This document shows, one piece after another, positions 18,097 to 27,166 of a stretch of DNA of 64,000 nucleotides. The notes beneath the pieces are model-generated. The model made no database searches, had not been told where the DNA came from, and saw only the letters and a program-made list of their open reading frames with translations. The translations under genes and the position numbers were made by a program. Origin of the DNA: Martinezella multihospitum (lineage in GTDB: Bacteria; Pseudomonadota; Alphaproteobacteria; Rhizobiales; Rhizobiaceae); NCBI RefSeq assembly GCF_900094585.1, contig NZ_FMAG01000003.1, positions 372,001 to 436,000 on the forward strand, read 5' to 3'. Within the stretch, counting starts at the first letter, position 1, and every line of letters starts with the position of its first letter.

Positions 18097-19197
18097 TTAG
18101 AAGGTCCGCTCGAAGCGCAGGATACCCGAGAAGGTATCATCGCTCGGCAGATCATAGTGAACGTAGGTGAACTCCGGCTCGACCAGCAGGTTCTTGACCG
18201 GGTTGAACTTGACGTTGGTCGTTGCCTCGAAGATCTTGGAGTCGGTATAGGCAAGCTGAACGTTCCACTTCAGCTTGTCGTTGATCGGAACGCCGACACC
18301 ACCCCAGACTGCCCAGTCACCCCAGCCGCACTTTGCACCGTGAACGACGCCGTCGGAGGTTGTGCAGGCCGAGACGTTCTGGTTCGAGCCGGCATACTGG
18401 TTGAGCTTGTCGCCATCGGTATTCCAGCCGCCCATCAGGAAGGCCGTGAGGAAACCGAAGTCCGCGTCGACACGAGCCTTGATGGCGCCTTCCTCGACGA
18501 TCGAGTCGTAGCCGCCGACAACCTTGAAGCCGAACATGCCGGCCTTGTAGCCGAGACCGGCGACAACGTTCGGAGCATAGTGGTCAGACTTCGAAAGCTG
18601 CCAGCTGCCGCCATAGGCGCTGGTGGTCGTGCCGGAATTGCTGTCTTCGAGCGAGATGACGCCCGTGAAGCCCGTGCCGCTGTCGTAATTATAGGTGAGC
18701 TGGTTCAATTCATACGGACCGTCATAGATGACGTCGTCCTGGATCACATCGCCGGCATAGCCGACGAACTGGTTGTACTGCGAATCCGTCTTGCCGACGG
18801 TGAAGCCGCCAAGGGTAATGTAGGCCCACAGCAGATTGGTGGAGGTCGCGCCGCCGTCGTTCCAGTCCCAGCGAACGATGGTTTCGGTCTTCAGCGGACC
18901 ATATTCGGTGTCGGTCGCGGTATTGAGGTTCAGTTCGGCGCGGGTATGCCACTTGGTGCCGAAGTTGCTGTCGCGATTGTAAGGATCTTTCCACTGGCCT
19001 TCGGTGCGAACCTTGCCGCCGACCCGCAAGCAGGTCTCAGTACCGGGTATGAAGAAATAGCCGGCGCCGAACGCATCGCAGATACGCACGTATTCCAGCG
19101 GCTCCGGTTCGGCAGCGACGATGGCGTCGGCCGCGTGAGCGCCGGATACGACGCAGAGGGCCGCAGCCGAGCCGATAAGCAAGCTCTTGATGTTCAT
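18097..19197 (-). CDS. Outer membrane porin of the RopA type
   Basis: From the ATG at 19197 the protein has 366 residues: signal peptide MNIKSLLIGSAAALCVVSGAHA, then the alphaproteobacterial porin opening with a central YVRICDAFGAGYFFIPGTETC and LRVGGKVR. The remainder is made of alternating beta strands, and the last residue is Phe (RFERTF), the usual outer-membrane signal. RopA porins form 16-stranded trimeric channels for small hydrophilic solutes. The paired Cys (YVRICDAF/TETCLRVG) near the N-terminus are conserved in this family. Rhizobia carry several copies, so no copy-specific name is given. Confidence 0.9.
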   Translation of the reverse strand: MNIKSLLIGSAAALCVVSGAHAADAIVAAEPEPLEYVRICDAFGAGYFFIPGTETCLRVGGKVRTEGQWKDPYNRDSNFGTKWHTRAELNLNTATDTEYGPLKTETIVRWDWNDGGATSTNLLWAYITLGGFTVGKTDSQYNQFVGYAGDVIQDDVIYDGPYELNQLTYNYDSGTGFTGVISLEDSNSGTTTSAYGGSWQLSKSDHYAPNVVAGLGYKAGMFGFKVVGGYDSIVEEGAIKARVDADFGFLTAFLMGGWNTDGDKLNQYAGSNQNVSACTTSDGVVHGAKCGWGDWAVWGGVGVPINDKLKWNVQLAYTDSKIFEATTNVKFNPVKNLLVEPEFTYVHYDLPSDDTFSGILRFERTF

Positions 19198-19577
19198 GGT
19201 AACTCCATTCTTCAAACGAACTTGCGCGAGATACGAACCTGGGGGGCCGTCCGACATCAAGTTTCAGTGGCTAGCCTGAAGCACAACGCTTCGCTTCCGA
19301 GCAGGAAGTTGCGATTGCGATCTCGCTTTTACAAGGATCGAAATGAGGGACCCAACATATGTGACAGCATGTACATATACTGTGTTGCCTAAACGACGCA
19401 CATGTGTACGGACGATGACAGATGCATGACAAGAAGCGGCAAATAAAGGTGGTTTGCCAGGCACTTTGCGAGGATATAATGCTGGATGGGATGCTGGACT
19501 GACCGGGATAAATCTTGGTAGCATCTGAACTGCGCAGACAGCATATCCACCCTTGGCAAATCGCAGGCAGGATCATC
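19198..19577. other. Porin upstream region, no gene seen
   Basis: This 380-base gap between the divergent porin and cupin genes should hold the porin promoter and leader. Frames that cross it show no family features. GGCAAA/TTTGCC at 19438-19458 is a weak inverted repeat. Nothing else can be supported. Confidence 0.5.
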
Positions 19578-20039
19578 ATGCCGAAGATCGATGTTGCAGC
19601 CGTGCCGGAAATCAAGGGCACGCGTTATCCCGCTCCTTTCAATGATCGCTCCACCGAGCGCGTCAGGCAGCGACTAGGCGATGCCGGCGGCCTCAGGGAT
19701 TTCGGCGTCAACCTGATGCGGCTGCCGCCGGGCAACTGGTCGAGCCAGCGGCATTGGCATTCGGAGGAGGATGAATTCGTCTACGTGCTGGAAGGCGAAC
19801 TGACGCTGATCGAGGACGATGGCGAGACAGTGCTGCGCGCCGGCGACTGCGCCGCCTTCCCAAAGGGCTCCGGCAACGGCCATCACTTGGTCAACAAGTC
19901 GAATAGCACGGCAATCTATCTCGAGGCCGGCACGCGCTCGCCAACGGACCTCATCACCTGCTCGGACGTCGACATGATGAGCTCCAGCACGGACGGCCGT
20001 TTCGTGCACAAGGATGGCATGCCCTATCCGGACGGCTAG
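19578..20039 (+). CDS. Cupin domain protein
   Basis: From the ATG at 19578 (MPKIDVAAVPEIKGTRYP) the protein has 153 residues. The cupin motif 1 is W-SSQRHWHSEEDEFVYVLEG and motif 2 is LRAGDCAAFPKG-GNGHH, so the metal-binding His/Glu set is present. The N-terminal text and the ending FVHKDGMPYP are typical of rhizobial single-domain cupins of unknown substrate. It is convergent with the next gene, overlapping its stop by four bases. Confidence 0.82.
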   Translation: MPKIDVAAVPEIKGTRYPAPFNDRSTERVRQRLGDAGGLRDFGVNLMRLPPGNWSSQRHWHSEEDEFVYVLEGELTLIEDDGETVLRAGDCAAFPKGSGNGHHLVNKSNSTAIYLEAGTRSPTDLITCSDVDMMSSSTDGRFVHKDGMPYPDG

Positions 20040-20554
20040 TCCTGTTCGCCGGCGCTCGCTACCGGCAGCTTGCAGGACAGAAGATGAGTCGGAGCGCCAT
20101 GCAGCATGACTTCCCGCTCGAAACCGAAACCGCATTTCTCCAGAACGCGACGAGAGGCAAAATTGACGGGCCGTACCAGCCCGATAACGCGTTTCGCCCG
20201 CAGATCATGGCAGGCAAAAGCCAATGCCTCCGTCACCAATTCCGTTGCATAACCGCTTCCCCAATAATCGGGGTGCAGGTGGTAGGAGAGATTGAGCCCC
20301 TCGAATTCCGTCGAGACGGTAACGCCGCCAAAACCGATCAGCCGTCCTTCCGTTTCGATCGTCCAGCGCCCGAAGCCGTTCACGCGCCAGTGGGCCTGAT
20401 CCCGAGCGAGCCGCCGGGCGCTTTCCGCAGGCGAATCCGGCGTCGGGTCGGGTCGATGGACGACCAGTTCCGGCCGCGCAAACAGCGCGGTGACGAAATC
20501 GAGATCCCGCTCCTCCGGCATGCGCAGGGACAGGCGCGGCGTATGCCGGATCAT
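20036..20554 (-). CDS. GNAT family N-acetyltransferase (RimJ/RimL-like)
   Basis: The ATG at 20554 (MIRHTPRLSLRMPEERDLDF) gives 172 residues; the longer frame begins inside the LysR gene and is rejected. The fold landmarks are present: LSYHLHPDYWGSGYATELV for the acetyl-CoA loop and NFASRRVLEKCGFGFER near the C-terminus. The ending resembles proteins that acetylate small molecules or N-termini. Substrate unknown. It lies 19 bases downstream of the LysR gene and may be co-transcribed with it. Confidence 0.83.
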   Translation of the reverse strand: MIRHTPRLSLRMPEERDLDFVTALFARPELVVHRPDPTPDSPAESARRLARDQAHWRVNGFGRWTIETEGRLIGFGGVTVSTEFEGLNLSYHLHPDYWGSGYATELVTEALAFACHDLRAKRVIGLVRPVNFASRRVLEKCGFGFEREVMLHGAPTHLLSCKLPVASAGEQD

Positions 20555-20573
20555 CGTTCCTCCCCTCGAAACA

Positions 20574-21569
20574 TCATACCGCCTCGGCAAGTTCAGGCGG
20601 ATCGTAGCAGCAGGCATCCTTTGACACGCCTATAGTGCAGCCGCTTGCCGCCAGCGCATCCTGCACGACTCCCACCGTAAGGCGACGCAGCCATACCGAG
20701 CGGCTGTCGGCCTGATCGACGCGCCGATAGAGCATCGTCACCGGATCGGCCGGCAATTCGAATGGCGGCTTCGAAATCGTCAGATTGTGCAGCTGCGCCA
20801 TGCAGCGGGCAATGGATTCCGGAACGGTGGCAATCGCCGGAATCGCTTGCAATGTTGTCGGCAGGGCCGAAAAGCGCGGCGCAGTCGCCACGATCTGACG
20901 GCTATGACCAAGCCGCGCCAAGGCAGCATCCACATTCGTCGATATGGTGCCTTCAATGGATACGATCACATGCGGCGCGCTGGTAAAATGCTTCAGGCTG
21001 AGCGGTGCGGCACATTTCAGATGACGGCTGTCGTAAATGCAGAGCGACGCCTGTTCGAACAGCGGCGCCCGAACATGCCAGGAAGCCGGCTCGTCATGCA
21101 CGGAGATGCTGAAATCATAGGCGCCCTCGTCGAGCAGGCGCGCGGCATCCCGCCTGTCGAAGGCCACGCTGACCAGCCGCGCGTTCGGCGCCTGCTGACG
21201 CAGCCTTGCCACCAGCGGCCCGAAAAAGGACGATTCGAGATTGTCGCACATGCCGACGCGGAACTCGCCGTGCCAGTTCGCGGGATCGAAGGCGGCGGGC
21301 GGGCGAATGGCCCGCTCAATGCCGGAAAGCGCATCCTCGATCGCCGGCGCGATGGACAGCGCCCGCGGCGTCGGCTGCAGACCGCGCCCGACGCGCACGA
21401 ACAACTCATCATCCAGCGTCTCGCGCAGCCGGCGAAGGGCCGCGGAAAGACCCGGCTGGCCAAGCAGCAGACGCTCCGCCGCGCGGCTCACATTGCGCTC
21501 CTGCATCAGCACGGAAAAGGCGAGCAGCAGATTGAGATCGATTTTTCGAAGTGTCGCGTCATTCATCAT
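20574..21569 (-). CDS. LysR family regulator (NodD/SyrM-like subgroup), divergent from an MFS gene
   Basis: A 331-residue LysR protein. The opening LRKIDLNLLLAFSVLMQERNVSRAAERL and PGLSAALRRLRETLDDELFVRVGRGL are the winged helix of the subgroup with the D-L-N-L-L motif (close to NodD, SyrM and NahR). The effector domain follows. It is divergent from an MFS exporter with a palindrome between them, so it probably controls that exporter in response to an aromatic or xenobiotic ligand. The ligand is not predictable from sequence. Confidence 0.87.
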   Translation of the reverse strand: MMNDATLRKIDLNLLLAFSVLMQERNVSRAAERLLLGQPGLSAALRRLRETLDDELFVRVGRGLQPTPRALSIAPAIEDALSGIERAIRPPAAFDPANWHGEFRVGMCDNLESSFFGPLVARLRQQAPNARLVSVAFDRRDAARLLDEGAYDFSISVHDEPASWHVRAPLFEQASLCIYDSRHLKCAAPLSLKHFTSAPHVIVSIEGTISTNVDAALARLGHSRQIVATAPRFSALPTTLQAIPAIATVPESIARCMAQLHNLTISKPPFELPADPVTMLYRRVDQADSRSVWLRRLTVGVVQDALAASGCTIGVSKDACCYDPPELAEAV

Positions 21570-21573
21570 CGCC

Positions 21574-21595
21574 AGTAATACCTGACATGGTTACT
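21574..21595. promoter_or_regulatory. Candidate LysR-type operator between lysR and MFS genes
   Basis: AGTAA-T-ACC and GGTTACT form an interrupted inverted repeat (one extra T) around TGACAT, directly upstream of the LysR start. Size and placement suit autoregulation and divergent control. Confidence 0.45.
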
Positions 21596-21689
21596 ATCAA
21601 TTTGCAATAGGGTTTGAAGATGTACATTTTCTCGTTCCCTGCCGCTTTCAACCTCCCAAGAGGTGGCAGCCTAGAAAGGAACGAACCCG

Positions 21690-23090
21690 ATGACTTCTTC
21701 CCAAACTCGAAGCGGGGCGGGATTGGCGTTGCTGCTTCTATGCGCCGCCAACTTCCTCGACGCCATGGACGTCTCCACCATTGGGGTGGCCCTGCCCGCA
21801 ATCCAGAAAGAACTCGGCATGCAGGCAACCTCGCTGCAATGGGCCGTCAGTGCCTATGTGCTCGGCTATGGCGGCTTCCTGCTGCTTGGCGGCCGCGTCG
21901 CCGATCTCTTCGGCCACCGCCGCGTCTTCCTCTGGTCGCTCGGTGTCTTTGCCGCCGCCAGCATTGCCGGCGGCTTCGTCGACAGCGCTCCGACCCTGAT
22001 CGCCGCGCGTCTCATCAAGGGCATTGCCGCGGCCTTCACCGCACCGGCAGCACTTGCGCTTCTTCTCTCTGTCTTCGGCGAAGGAAATGCGCGCGCCAAG
22101 GCGCTCGGCGTCTTCTCCTCCACCGGTGCTGCCGGCTTCGTGCTCGGTATGGTGCTGGGTGGAGCGGCAACCCTCATCAGCTGGCGTGCAACCCTCGTCA
22201 TGGGGGCTCCCGTCGCCATCCTGGCGCTGATCGTTGCCCCGCTCGTCCTGCCCGCCGACCATAAGCGCAGCGGCCCGAGTGCCCGCTTCGATTGGGCCGG
22301 CGCCCTGACGATCACCCCCGGCCTGCTGCTCTTCGTCTTCGGCGTCACCAATGCCGCCGCCGATGGCTGGCAGGCCTTCGCGACTTGGGGCTCGCTCCTT
22401 GCCGCATTGATCCTGATCCTGTTGTTCCTGGTCGTGGAGTCGCGCCATCAGGATCCGATGGTGCCGCTTGCCATGTTCCGTCGCACCAAGCTCAGCCATG
22501 CCAATGCCGTCGCGGCGCTGTACCAGGGTGCCTATGTCGGCTTCCAGTTCATTGCGACGCTCTACTACCAGACCGTCGTCGGCTGGTCGGCCTTCGCCAC
22601 CGGCTTTGCTTTCGCCATCGGCGGCACCTGCGTCATGTTCCTGGCACCGCGCTTTGCAACGATAGGTCAGAACCGCGGTACGACCCTGCTGATGACTTTC
22701 GGCGTGGGATTGCAGGCCATTAGCTATCTCTTCTGGGTGCTGTCGGCCGGGCATATCGATACGATGGTGCTCGTCGCCATTTCGCAGCTCCTGCTCGGCG
22801 TCGGCTATGCCATGACCTATCCGTCGATCCAGGTTGCAGCCCTCTCCGACGTTGGCGACGATGAATCCGGCCTGGCTTCGGGCATGCTGTTTGCCTCCTT
22901 CCAGATCGGTGGCGGCATCATCCTGGCGGCGGCGTCAGCCGTCTTCAGTGCGGCTCCGAGCTTCGGCTGGAATCCCTATATTGCCGGCATCGGTTTCGTG
23001 ACGATCCTTGCTGCCGCCATTACGCTGCTCGCCGCCGTCGGCCCGCGCTCATCCGCGGCAAGGGCCACGAATTATCAGGCTGCAGAATAG
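21690..23090 (+). CDS. MFS transporter of the DHA2 (EmrB/QacA-like) drug exporter group
   Basis: A 466-residue membrane protein with 12 to 14 predicted spans. The start LLLCAANFLDAMDVSTIGVALPAI carries the family D in TM1, and YVLGYGGFLLLGGRVADLFGHRRVF is motif A between TM2 and TM3. The motif C-like GAAGFVLGMVLGGA is in TM5. Such proteins expel drugs or signalling compounds using the proton gradient. The divergent LysR regulator is the probable controller. It ends at a hairpin shared with the convergent sigma factor gene. Confidence 0.9.
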   Translation: MTSSQTRSGAGLALLLLCAANFLDAMDVSTIGVALPAIQKELGMQATSLQWAVSAYVLGYGGFLLLGGRVADLFGHRRVFLWSLGVFAAASIAGGFVDSAPTLIAARLIKGIAAAFTAPAALALLLSVFGEGNARAKALGVFSSTGAAGFVLGMVLGGAATLISWRATLVMGAPVAILALIVAPLVLPADHKRSGPSARFDWAGALTITPGLLLFVFGVTNAAADGWQAFATWGSLLAALILILLFLVVESRHQDPMVPLAMFRRTKLSHANAVAALYQGAYVGFQFIATLYYQTVVGWSAFATGFAFAIGGTCVMFLAPRFATIGQNRGTTLLMTFGVGLQAISYLFWVLSAGHIDTMVLVAISQLLLGVGYAMTYPSIQVAALSDVGDDESGLASGMLFASFQIGGGIILAAASAVFSAAPSFGWNPYIAGIGFVTILAAAITLLAAVGPRSSAARATNYQAAE

Positions 23091-23102
23091 TTCGAAGCAG
23101 GA

Positions 23103-23125
23103 TGACCCGCCGCTCCGGCGGGTCA
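23103..23125. terminator. Bidirectional hairpin between MFS and sigma factor genes
   Basis: TGACCCGCCG-CTC-CGGCGGGTCA is a perfect 10-bp stem with a 3-base loop, between two convergent genes. It includes the stop codon of the sigma factor gene. No strong T-run is present on either side. Confidence 0.6.
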
Positions 23126-24394
23126 ATCCTTCCCGGCGCCCACGGCTTCGGCAGCGCGGCGCATCAGGAAATCACGCTCTCTCTGATTTTCAGCAAGCGC
23201 GGCCGCCGTCTCAAAGGCTCGCCGCGCTTCGTCATATCGGCCGAGCTTATAGAGAAGATCGCCGCGAACGCTCGGCAGAAGATGATAATCCTTCAGCGCA
23301 GGCTCATCGTGGAGACCATCGATGATCTCCAATGCCACCTCGGGACCCTCGGCCATGCCGACGGCAACAGCGCGATTGAGTTCGACGATCGGGGAAGGAA
23401 CAAGCGCGGCAAGTTCCGCATAGAGATCGGCAATCCGCCTCCAATCGGTTTCATCGGCCGTTCTCGCTCTCGCATGACACGCGACGATCGCGGCTTGCAA
23501 GGCATAGGCCCCGCCCGCACCACCAAGCTCATGTACCCGTCGCAAGGCCTGCAGACCTCGCTGGATCTGCAGTCGATCCCAGCGGTCACGATTTTGATCG
23601 AGCAGCAGGATCGGATTGCCGGCGGCATCCGTCCTGGCCGCCGAGCGGGACGCATTCAGTTCCATCAGGGCCAGCAATGCATGTGCCTCCGGCTCCTGCG
23701 GCGCCACGGATGTCAATATTCGTCCGAGCCGTAGCGCCTCGTTGCACAATTGCAGCCGAAGCCAGTTTTCGCCCCGCGCCGCCGTATATCCTTCATTGAA
23801 GATCAGATAGACGACCTCCAGCACCGAGGCGAGGCGCTGAGACAGCTCCTCCCCGTATGGCGTTTCATAGGAAAGTCCCGATTCCGACAATGTCTTCTTG
23901 GCGCGAACGATGCGCTGCGCGATCGTCGCTTCCGAAACCAGAAACGCTCTGGCGATTTCCTCGGTCGTCAGACCGCAGATCATCCGCAAAGCGAGCGCCA
24001 CCCGTGCCTCGCGCGAGATCAGCGGATGGCATGCAGTGAAGATCAAGCGCAGCATTTCATCGCCGATATCGTCATCGAGAGGGGTGTCCAGGTCGGGCAT
24101 GATCTGCTCTTCCTCCTCCATCTCTCGAACGATCATCTCGTGCTTCTGGTCGAGCATTCGCCGACGACGCAAATGGTCCAGCGCCCGGCGCCTGGCAGTG
24201 GTCATCAGCCAAGCGCCGGGCCGCTCGGGGATGCCCGTTTCCGGCCACCGCTCCAAGGCGACAACTAGCGCTTCCTGTGTCAGATCCTCAGCCAGCGGCA
24301 CGTCGCGCAGCAATCGCGCCAAGCTGGTGATGAGCCGCGGTTGTTCGATCCGCCAGACGGCCAGGATTGCTCGATGGGTGCCGGCGGCTGTCAA
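23123..24394 (-). CDS. ECF sigma factor with TPR-like C-terminal extension (ECF42 type)
   Basis: A 423-residue protein. Residues about 10-90 are sigma region 2 (DVPLAEDLTQEALVVALERWP and then PGAWLMTTARRRALDHLRRR) and about 130-185 region 4 (LTTEEIARAFLVSEATIAQR). The remaining 230 residues are the helical DUF6596/TPR-like tail with YLIFNEGYTAARGENWLR and VELNRAVAVGMAEGP. This long tail and the upstream YCII/DGPF-domain gene define the ECF42 group, which has no anti-sigma factor; the tail is needed for activity. Its targets are usually the adjacent DGPF gene and a few others. Confidence 0.9.
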   Translation of the reverse strand: MTAAGTHRAILAVWRIEQPRLITSLARLLRDVPLAEDLTQEALVVALERWPETGIPERPGAWLMTTARRRALDHLRRRRMLDQKHEMIVREMEEEEQIMPDLDTPLDDDIGDEMLRLIFTACHPLISREARVALALRMICGLTTEEIARAFLVSEATIAQRIVRAKKTLSESGLSYETPYGEELSQRLASVLEVVYLIFNEGYTAARGENWLRLQLCNEALRLGRILTSVAPQEPEAHALLALMELNASRSAARTDAAGNPILLLDQNRDRWDRLQIQRGLQALRRVHELGGAGGAYALQAAIVACHARARTADETDWRRIADLYAELAALVPSPIVELNRAVAVGMAEGPEVALEIIDGLHDEPALKDYHLLPSVRGDLLYKLGRYDEARRAFETAAALAENQRERDFLMRRAAEAVGAGKD

Positions 24395-24425
24395 GGCCGC
24401 CCGCCCCGGCTACGAACCGAAAGCA

Positions 24426-24818
24426 TCATGCCCTTGCTTCGGCGAGCGGGTCGCATACACCTTCGGCATTTGGCTCGAAATAGGCGCGCACCTCACACGT
24501 GCCTTCCCAACCGGGCATGAAATCCTTGTGCAGCTGCATGAACTCGACCGCCAGCGCCACGGCCTCTTCCTTGCTCTGCAGTTCGAAGATGGCGTAACCG
24601 CCGACGACCTCTTTGGCCTCCACGAAGGGGCCGTCGACAACACTCAGCTTGCGATCCTTGATCGTGACGCGGGCGCCCGTCGCAAGCGGCATCAGCCCTG
24701 CCGTATCGATCATGCGGCCGGCCTTGATTTCCCGATCGGCAAGCTTGTGCATGGCCTCGGCAAGCTCCGGCGTCGGATGCATGAAATCGGTGGATGTGAC
24801 GATAGACATGAAACGCAT
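24426..24818 (-). CDS. YCII-related (DGPF domain) protein, partner of the ECF42 sigma factor
   Basis: From the ATG at 24818 (MRFMSIVTSTDFMHPTPELAE) the protein has 130 residues. The motif VVDGPFVEAKEVVGGYAIFE is the DGPF signature. It is 31 bases upstream of the sigma factor on the same strand, the standard order for this module. The molecular activity of DGPF proteins is unknown; a ferredoxin-like alpha/beta fold is expected. Confidence 0.87.
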   Translation of the reverse strand: MRFMSIVTSTDFMHPTPELAEAMHKLADREIKAGRMIDTAGLMPLATGARVTIKDRKLSVVDGPFVEAKEVVGGYAIFELQSKEEAVALAVEFMQLHKDFMPGWEGTCEVRAYFEPNAEGVCDPLAEARA

Positions 24819-25175
24819 GGAAGTGTCCTCCGGAAGCGAGGCGCCGGCACCATTGCCGTCCAATAAACTCGCTCATATTGACGACGAAGCAGCTCTTTGG
24901 AAATCGACAGTCGCTTTGAAAAATTCGGATCACGGCCGAACATCGACAAATCTCTCCGATCCGCTTATCTCACCGGGAGCCGCACCCTTCGACCACTTAT
25001 AGACGAAGCATCCGGATCAAGCGACCAGACAGCCCATCGCTTCGTTTTGTTGACTTCCCATGACCGTTGCAAGATGGTGAGACGAACTCGACCTGCGGAC
25101 TTTCGAAAGCTGGCGCTTCTCCAGGAGCGTGCCTTCCGCAAAGCTCCACAGACAACACGGCAGGAGCTTGTTTTC
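24819..25175. other. Intergenic region upstream of the YCII and VOC genes
   Basis: This 357-base gap separates divergent genes. One frame of it is open into the VOC gene but has no family features and lacks a good start. No hairpin, repeat or RNA was recognised. The promoter of the ECF42 module must lie in the left part. Confidence 0.5.
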
Positions 25176-25553
25176 ATGTTCGACCATATTTCGATCGGCG
25201 TCAAAGACCTGGCGCGGGCGCAAAAATTTTATGACGCAGCCCTTTCTCCCCTTGGCTACGAGCGCGTCACCAACTTCGACGGCACGGTCGGATACGGTGC
25301 GGAGCGTGCTCAGTTCTGGGTCAGTGAGGTGGAACGTCCCGTTCCCGCCGATCGCGGTTCCGGCCTGCATTTCTGTTTCGTGGCACCAAGCCAGACAGCC
25401 GTCGACGCCTTCCATGCCGCCGGCATCGCCAATGGCGGCGAAGACAACGGCAAGCCGGGCATCAGGCCGGACTACAGCCAGTTCTACTACGCCGCCTTCG
25501 TCATCGATCCCGATGGCTACCGGCTGGAAGCCTATTTCAAGACCGGCGAATAG
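25176..25553 (+). CDS. VOC superfamily (glyoxalase/bleomycin-resistance-like) protein
   Basis: From the ATG at 25176 (MFDHISIGVKDLARAQKFYDAALSPLG), preceded by CAGGAG, the protein has 125 residues. This opening and the later YYAAFVIDPDGYRLEAYFK mark a single vicinal-oxygen-chelate domain; the metal ligands would be His4 and the Glu of RLEAYF. It resembles uncharacterised glyoxalase-like proteins rather than lactoylglutathione lyase. Substrate unknown. Confidence 0.83.
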   Translation: MFDHISIGVKDLARAQKFYDAALSPLGYERVTNFDGTVGYGAERAQFWVSEVERPVPADRGSGLHFCFVAPSQTAVDAFHAAGIANGGEDNGKPGIRPDYSQFYYAAFVIDPDGYRLEAYFKTGE

Positions 25554-25709
25554 GTCGCCGCGCATAACAGAGACATAACAGAGAAAGGCACCGTCAACCC
25601 ACCCTTATCAATCGAGTGACGCTATCGAGCCTCAGGGCTTTCGTAACCGCTTGGTCTTCAGGCTGGCGTCAGGCTTCTGTCATAAAAGACGCCTGATAGT
25701 GGCCGTCGG

Positions 25710-26540
25710 ATGTCGATACAACGCGGACGGGCACTCGTTTTGAACCTGTTCGGACAGTGGTCAGCGTCTACGATGTACGACAACTCCATTGCTTACACAA
25801 AACGGACCGCGCCTGTCAGCAGATCCTTTTTTGTGTTTCTCGCGCTCTTTGCGCTCTGGTGGGTGCTGCTGTTCGTCTTCTATCGATTTCCCGATATCGA
25901 CCTCGTCGTCGCGAAGAGTGTCTTCACTGCTAAGCCCTGCGCATCCGCCGTCATTCCGGGTCAAGTCTGCGGCGTCTTTGCTCTGGCTAAGAACCGTGTC
26001 TTCGAGATCGTGCGGGATGTGACGCTCGCCCTGCCCTATATCGCCATCGTCGTCCTGGTTGCCAAGCTGATTTCGTCCTGGCGCAAATTCGGCGCAGGCT
26101 GGCGGACGCTGAAAACGGATCGGTACATCGCTGCACTGATATCGCTCGCCATCGGCTGCGGCCTCATCGTCAACACGCTGCTGAAGAGCTACGGCGGCAG
26201 GCCGAGACCACGCAGCACGGATCTCTTCGGCGGCTCGCTGGATTTCGTCCAGGCGGGCTCGTTTGCCGGCCGGTGTCTTGGAAACTGTTCCTTCGTCTCC
26301 GGCGAGGCGTCGTCCGGCGGCTGGCTGCTTTGCCTCGTCTTGCTGCTGCCGCCGCGCCTGCGTTTTCCGCTCGGCATTCCCCTTGCGGTCGTCTCGATCA
26401 TGATGCCGATCATGCGCGTGATGACCGGAGCCCACTATCTGTCAGACGCGGTCCTAGGCTGGCTCTTGTCCCTGGTGGTCTTTGCCGCAGCCATTGCTGT
26501 CATCGATCTCCTGCGGTCGGGAACGACAGCCAAGCCCTGA
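25710..26540 (+). CDS. PAP2 family phosphatase, possibly acting on lipid A or undecaprenyl phosphates
   Basis: A 276-residue protein with about six membrane spans. The three phosphatase motifs are K159-x6-R166-P, C-S-F-V-S197-G-E199 and R236-x5-H242-x3-D246. The second motif has Glu where PSGH enzymes have His. It is followed by a convergent receiver gene and then by eptA on its own strand, which suggests a role in envelope phosphate chemistry such as lipid A dephosphorylation (LpxE/LpxF-like). An alternative start is M22 (MYDNSIAY) at 25773. The family is sure; the substrate is inferred. Confidence 0.8.
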   Translation: MSIQRGRALVLNLFGQWSASTMYDNSIAYTKRTAPVSRSFFVFLALFALWWVLLFVFYRFPDIDLVVAKSVFTAKPCASAVIPGQVCGVFALAKNRVFEIVRDVTLALPYIAIVVLVAKLISSWRKFGAGWRTLKTDRYIAALISLAIGCGLIVNTLLKSYGGRPRPRSTDLFGGSLDFVQAGSFAGRCLGNCSFVSGEASSGGWLLCLVLLLPPRLRFPLGIPLAVVSIMMPIMRVMTGAHYLSDAVLGWLLSLVVFAAAIAVIDLLRSGTTAKP

Positions 26541-26551
26541 AAACCGTCGGC

Positions 26552-26938
26552 TCAGCCCGCATTGCGCATGCGGATCAAGCGGCTGCGTCTTGCGGCCTTG
26601 CGCACGCGAACCGCCATCTCGCTTAGCGCAAAGGGCTTCACGAGATAGTCGACGGCGCCGATATTCATGGCCCTCATCTGGTCCGACAGCTGGTCATAGG
26701 CCGACATGACAATGACCGGGGTCGTTTCCCCGCGCGCTTCCATGAGCTTGAGCAGATCGAGGCCGCTGCCATCGGGTAAGCGAAGATCAAGGAGCATCAC
26801 GTCATGGGCTTCGGCCGCGACGGCGACCCTGGCGGATTCCAAATCCATGGACCAGTCGACTGACCATCCGTCCGCGCGCAGATGATCCTGTACTGCATTG
26901 CCTATGAGTATATTGTCTTCGACCAATAGAAGCCGCAC
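26552..26938 (-). CDS. Stand-alone response regulator receiver domain
   Basis: Using the GTG at 26938 (MRLLLVEDNILIGNAVQDHL) the protein has 128 residues and ends after KPFALSEMAVRVRKAARRSRL. The acidic pocket is E7-D8, the phospho-acceptor Asp lies in MLLDLRLPDGSG, and the Thr/Ser-Lys pair in VIVMSAY and YLVKPF. The sequence is closest to OmpR-type receivers such as PmrA/QseB, but the winged-helix output domain is missing because a stop follows. It is therefore a single-domain receiver or a truncated regulator. No sensor kinase gene is next to it. Confidence 0.83.
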   Translation of the reverse strand: MRLLLVEDNILIGNAVQDHLRADGWSVDWSMDLESARVAVAAEAHDVMLLDLRLPDGSGLDLLKLMEARGETTPVIVMSAYDQLSDQMRAMNIGAVDYLVKPFALSEMAVRVRKAARRSRLIRMRNAG

Positions 26939-27166
26939 GATTGCATCCCCAGTTGCAATCAAGCAGCTATGATGCCTATTTCTGACGGCGACCTGAACTC
27001 CGGATATGAAGCCGGCAAAAAAGACGACAACCGGAAACAGGCCCGAAATAGCCCTGCACAAAAGCTTGTCATTCAGGTAAATGTCAGGATTGGTGACCAT
27101 GGTGGCCGGCTTCAACAGCCAAGCGCACCTGCAGTGATGGGTTTACAGGCGCCCAGCCGATAGCCC

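Noticed and set aside
18070..19392. A 440-residue plus-strand frame over the porin gene
   Set aside because: Shadow of the porin, which has a signal peptide, beta-strand pattern and terminal Phe.
25563..25585. Tandem CATAACAGAG repeat upstream of the PAP2 gene
   Set aside because: Only two copies of a 10-base unit; could be chance and has no link to a known site.
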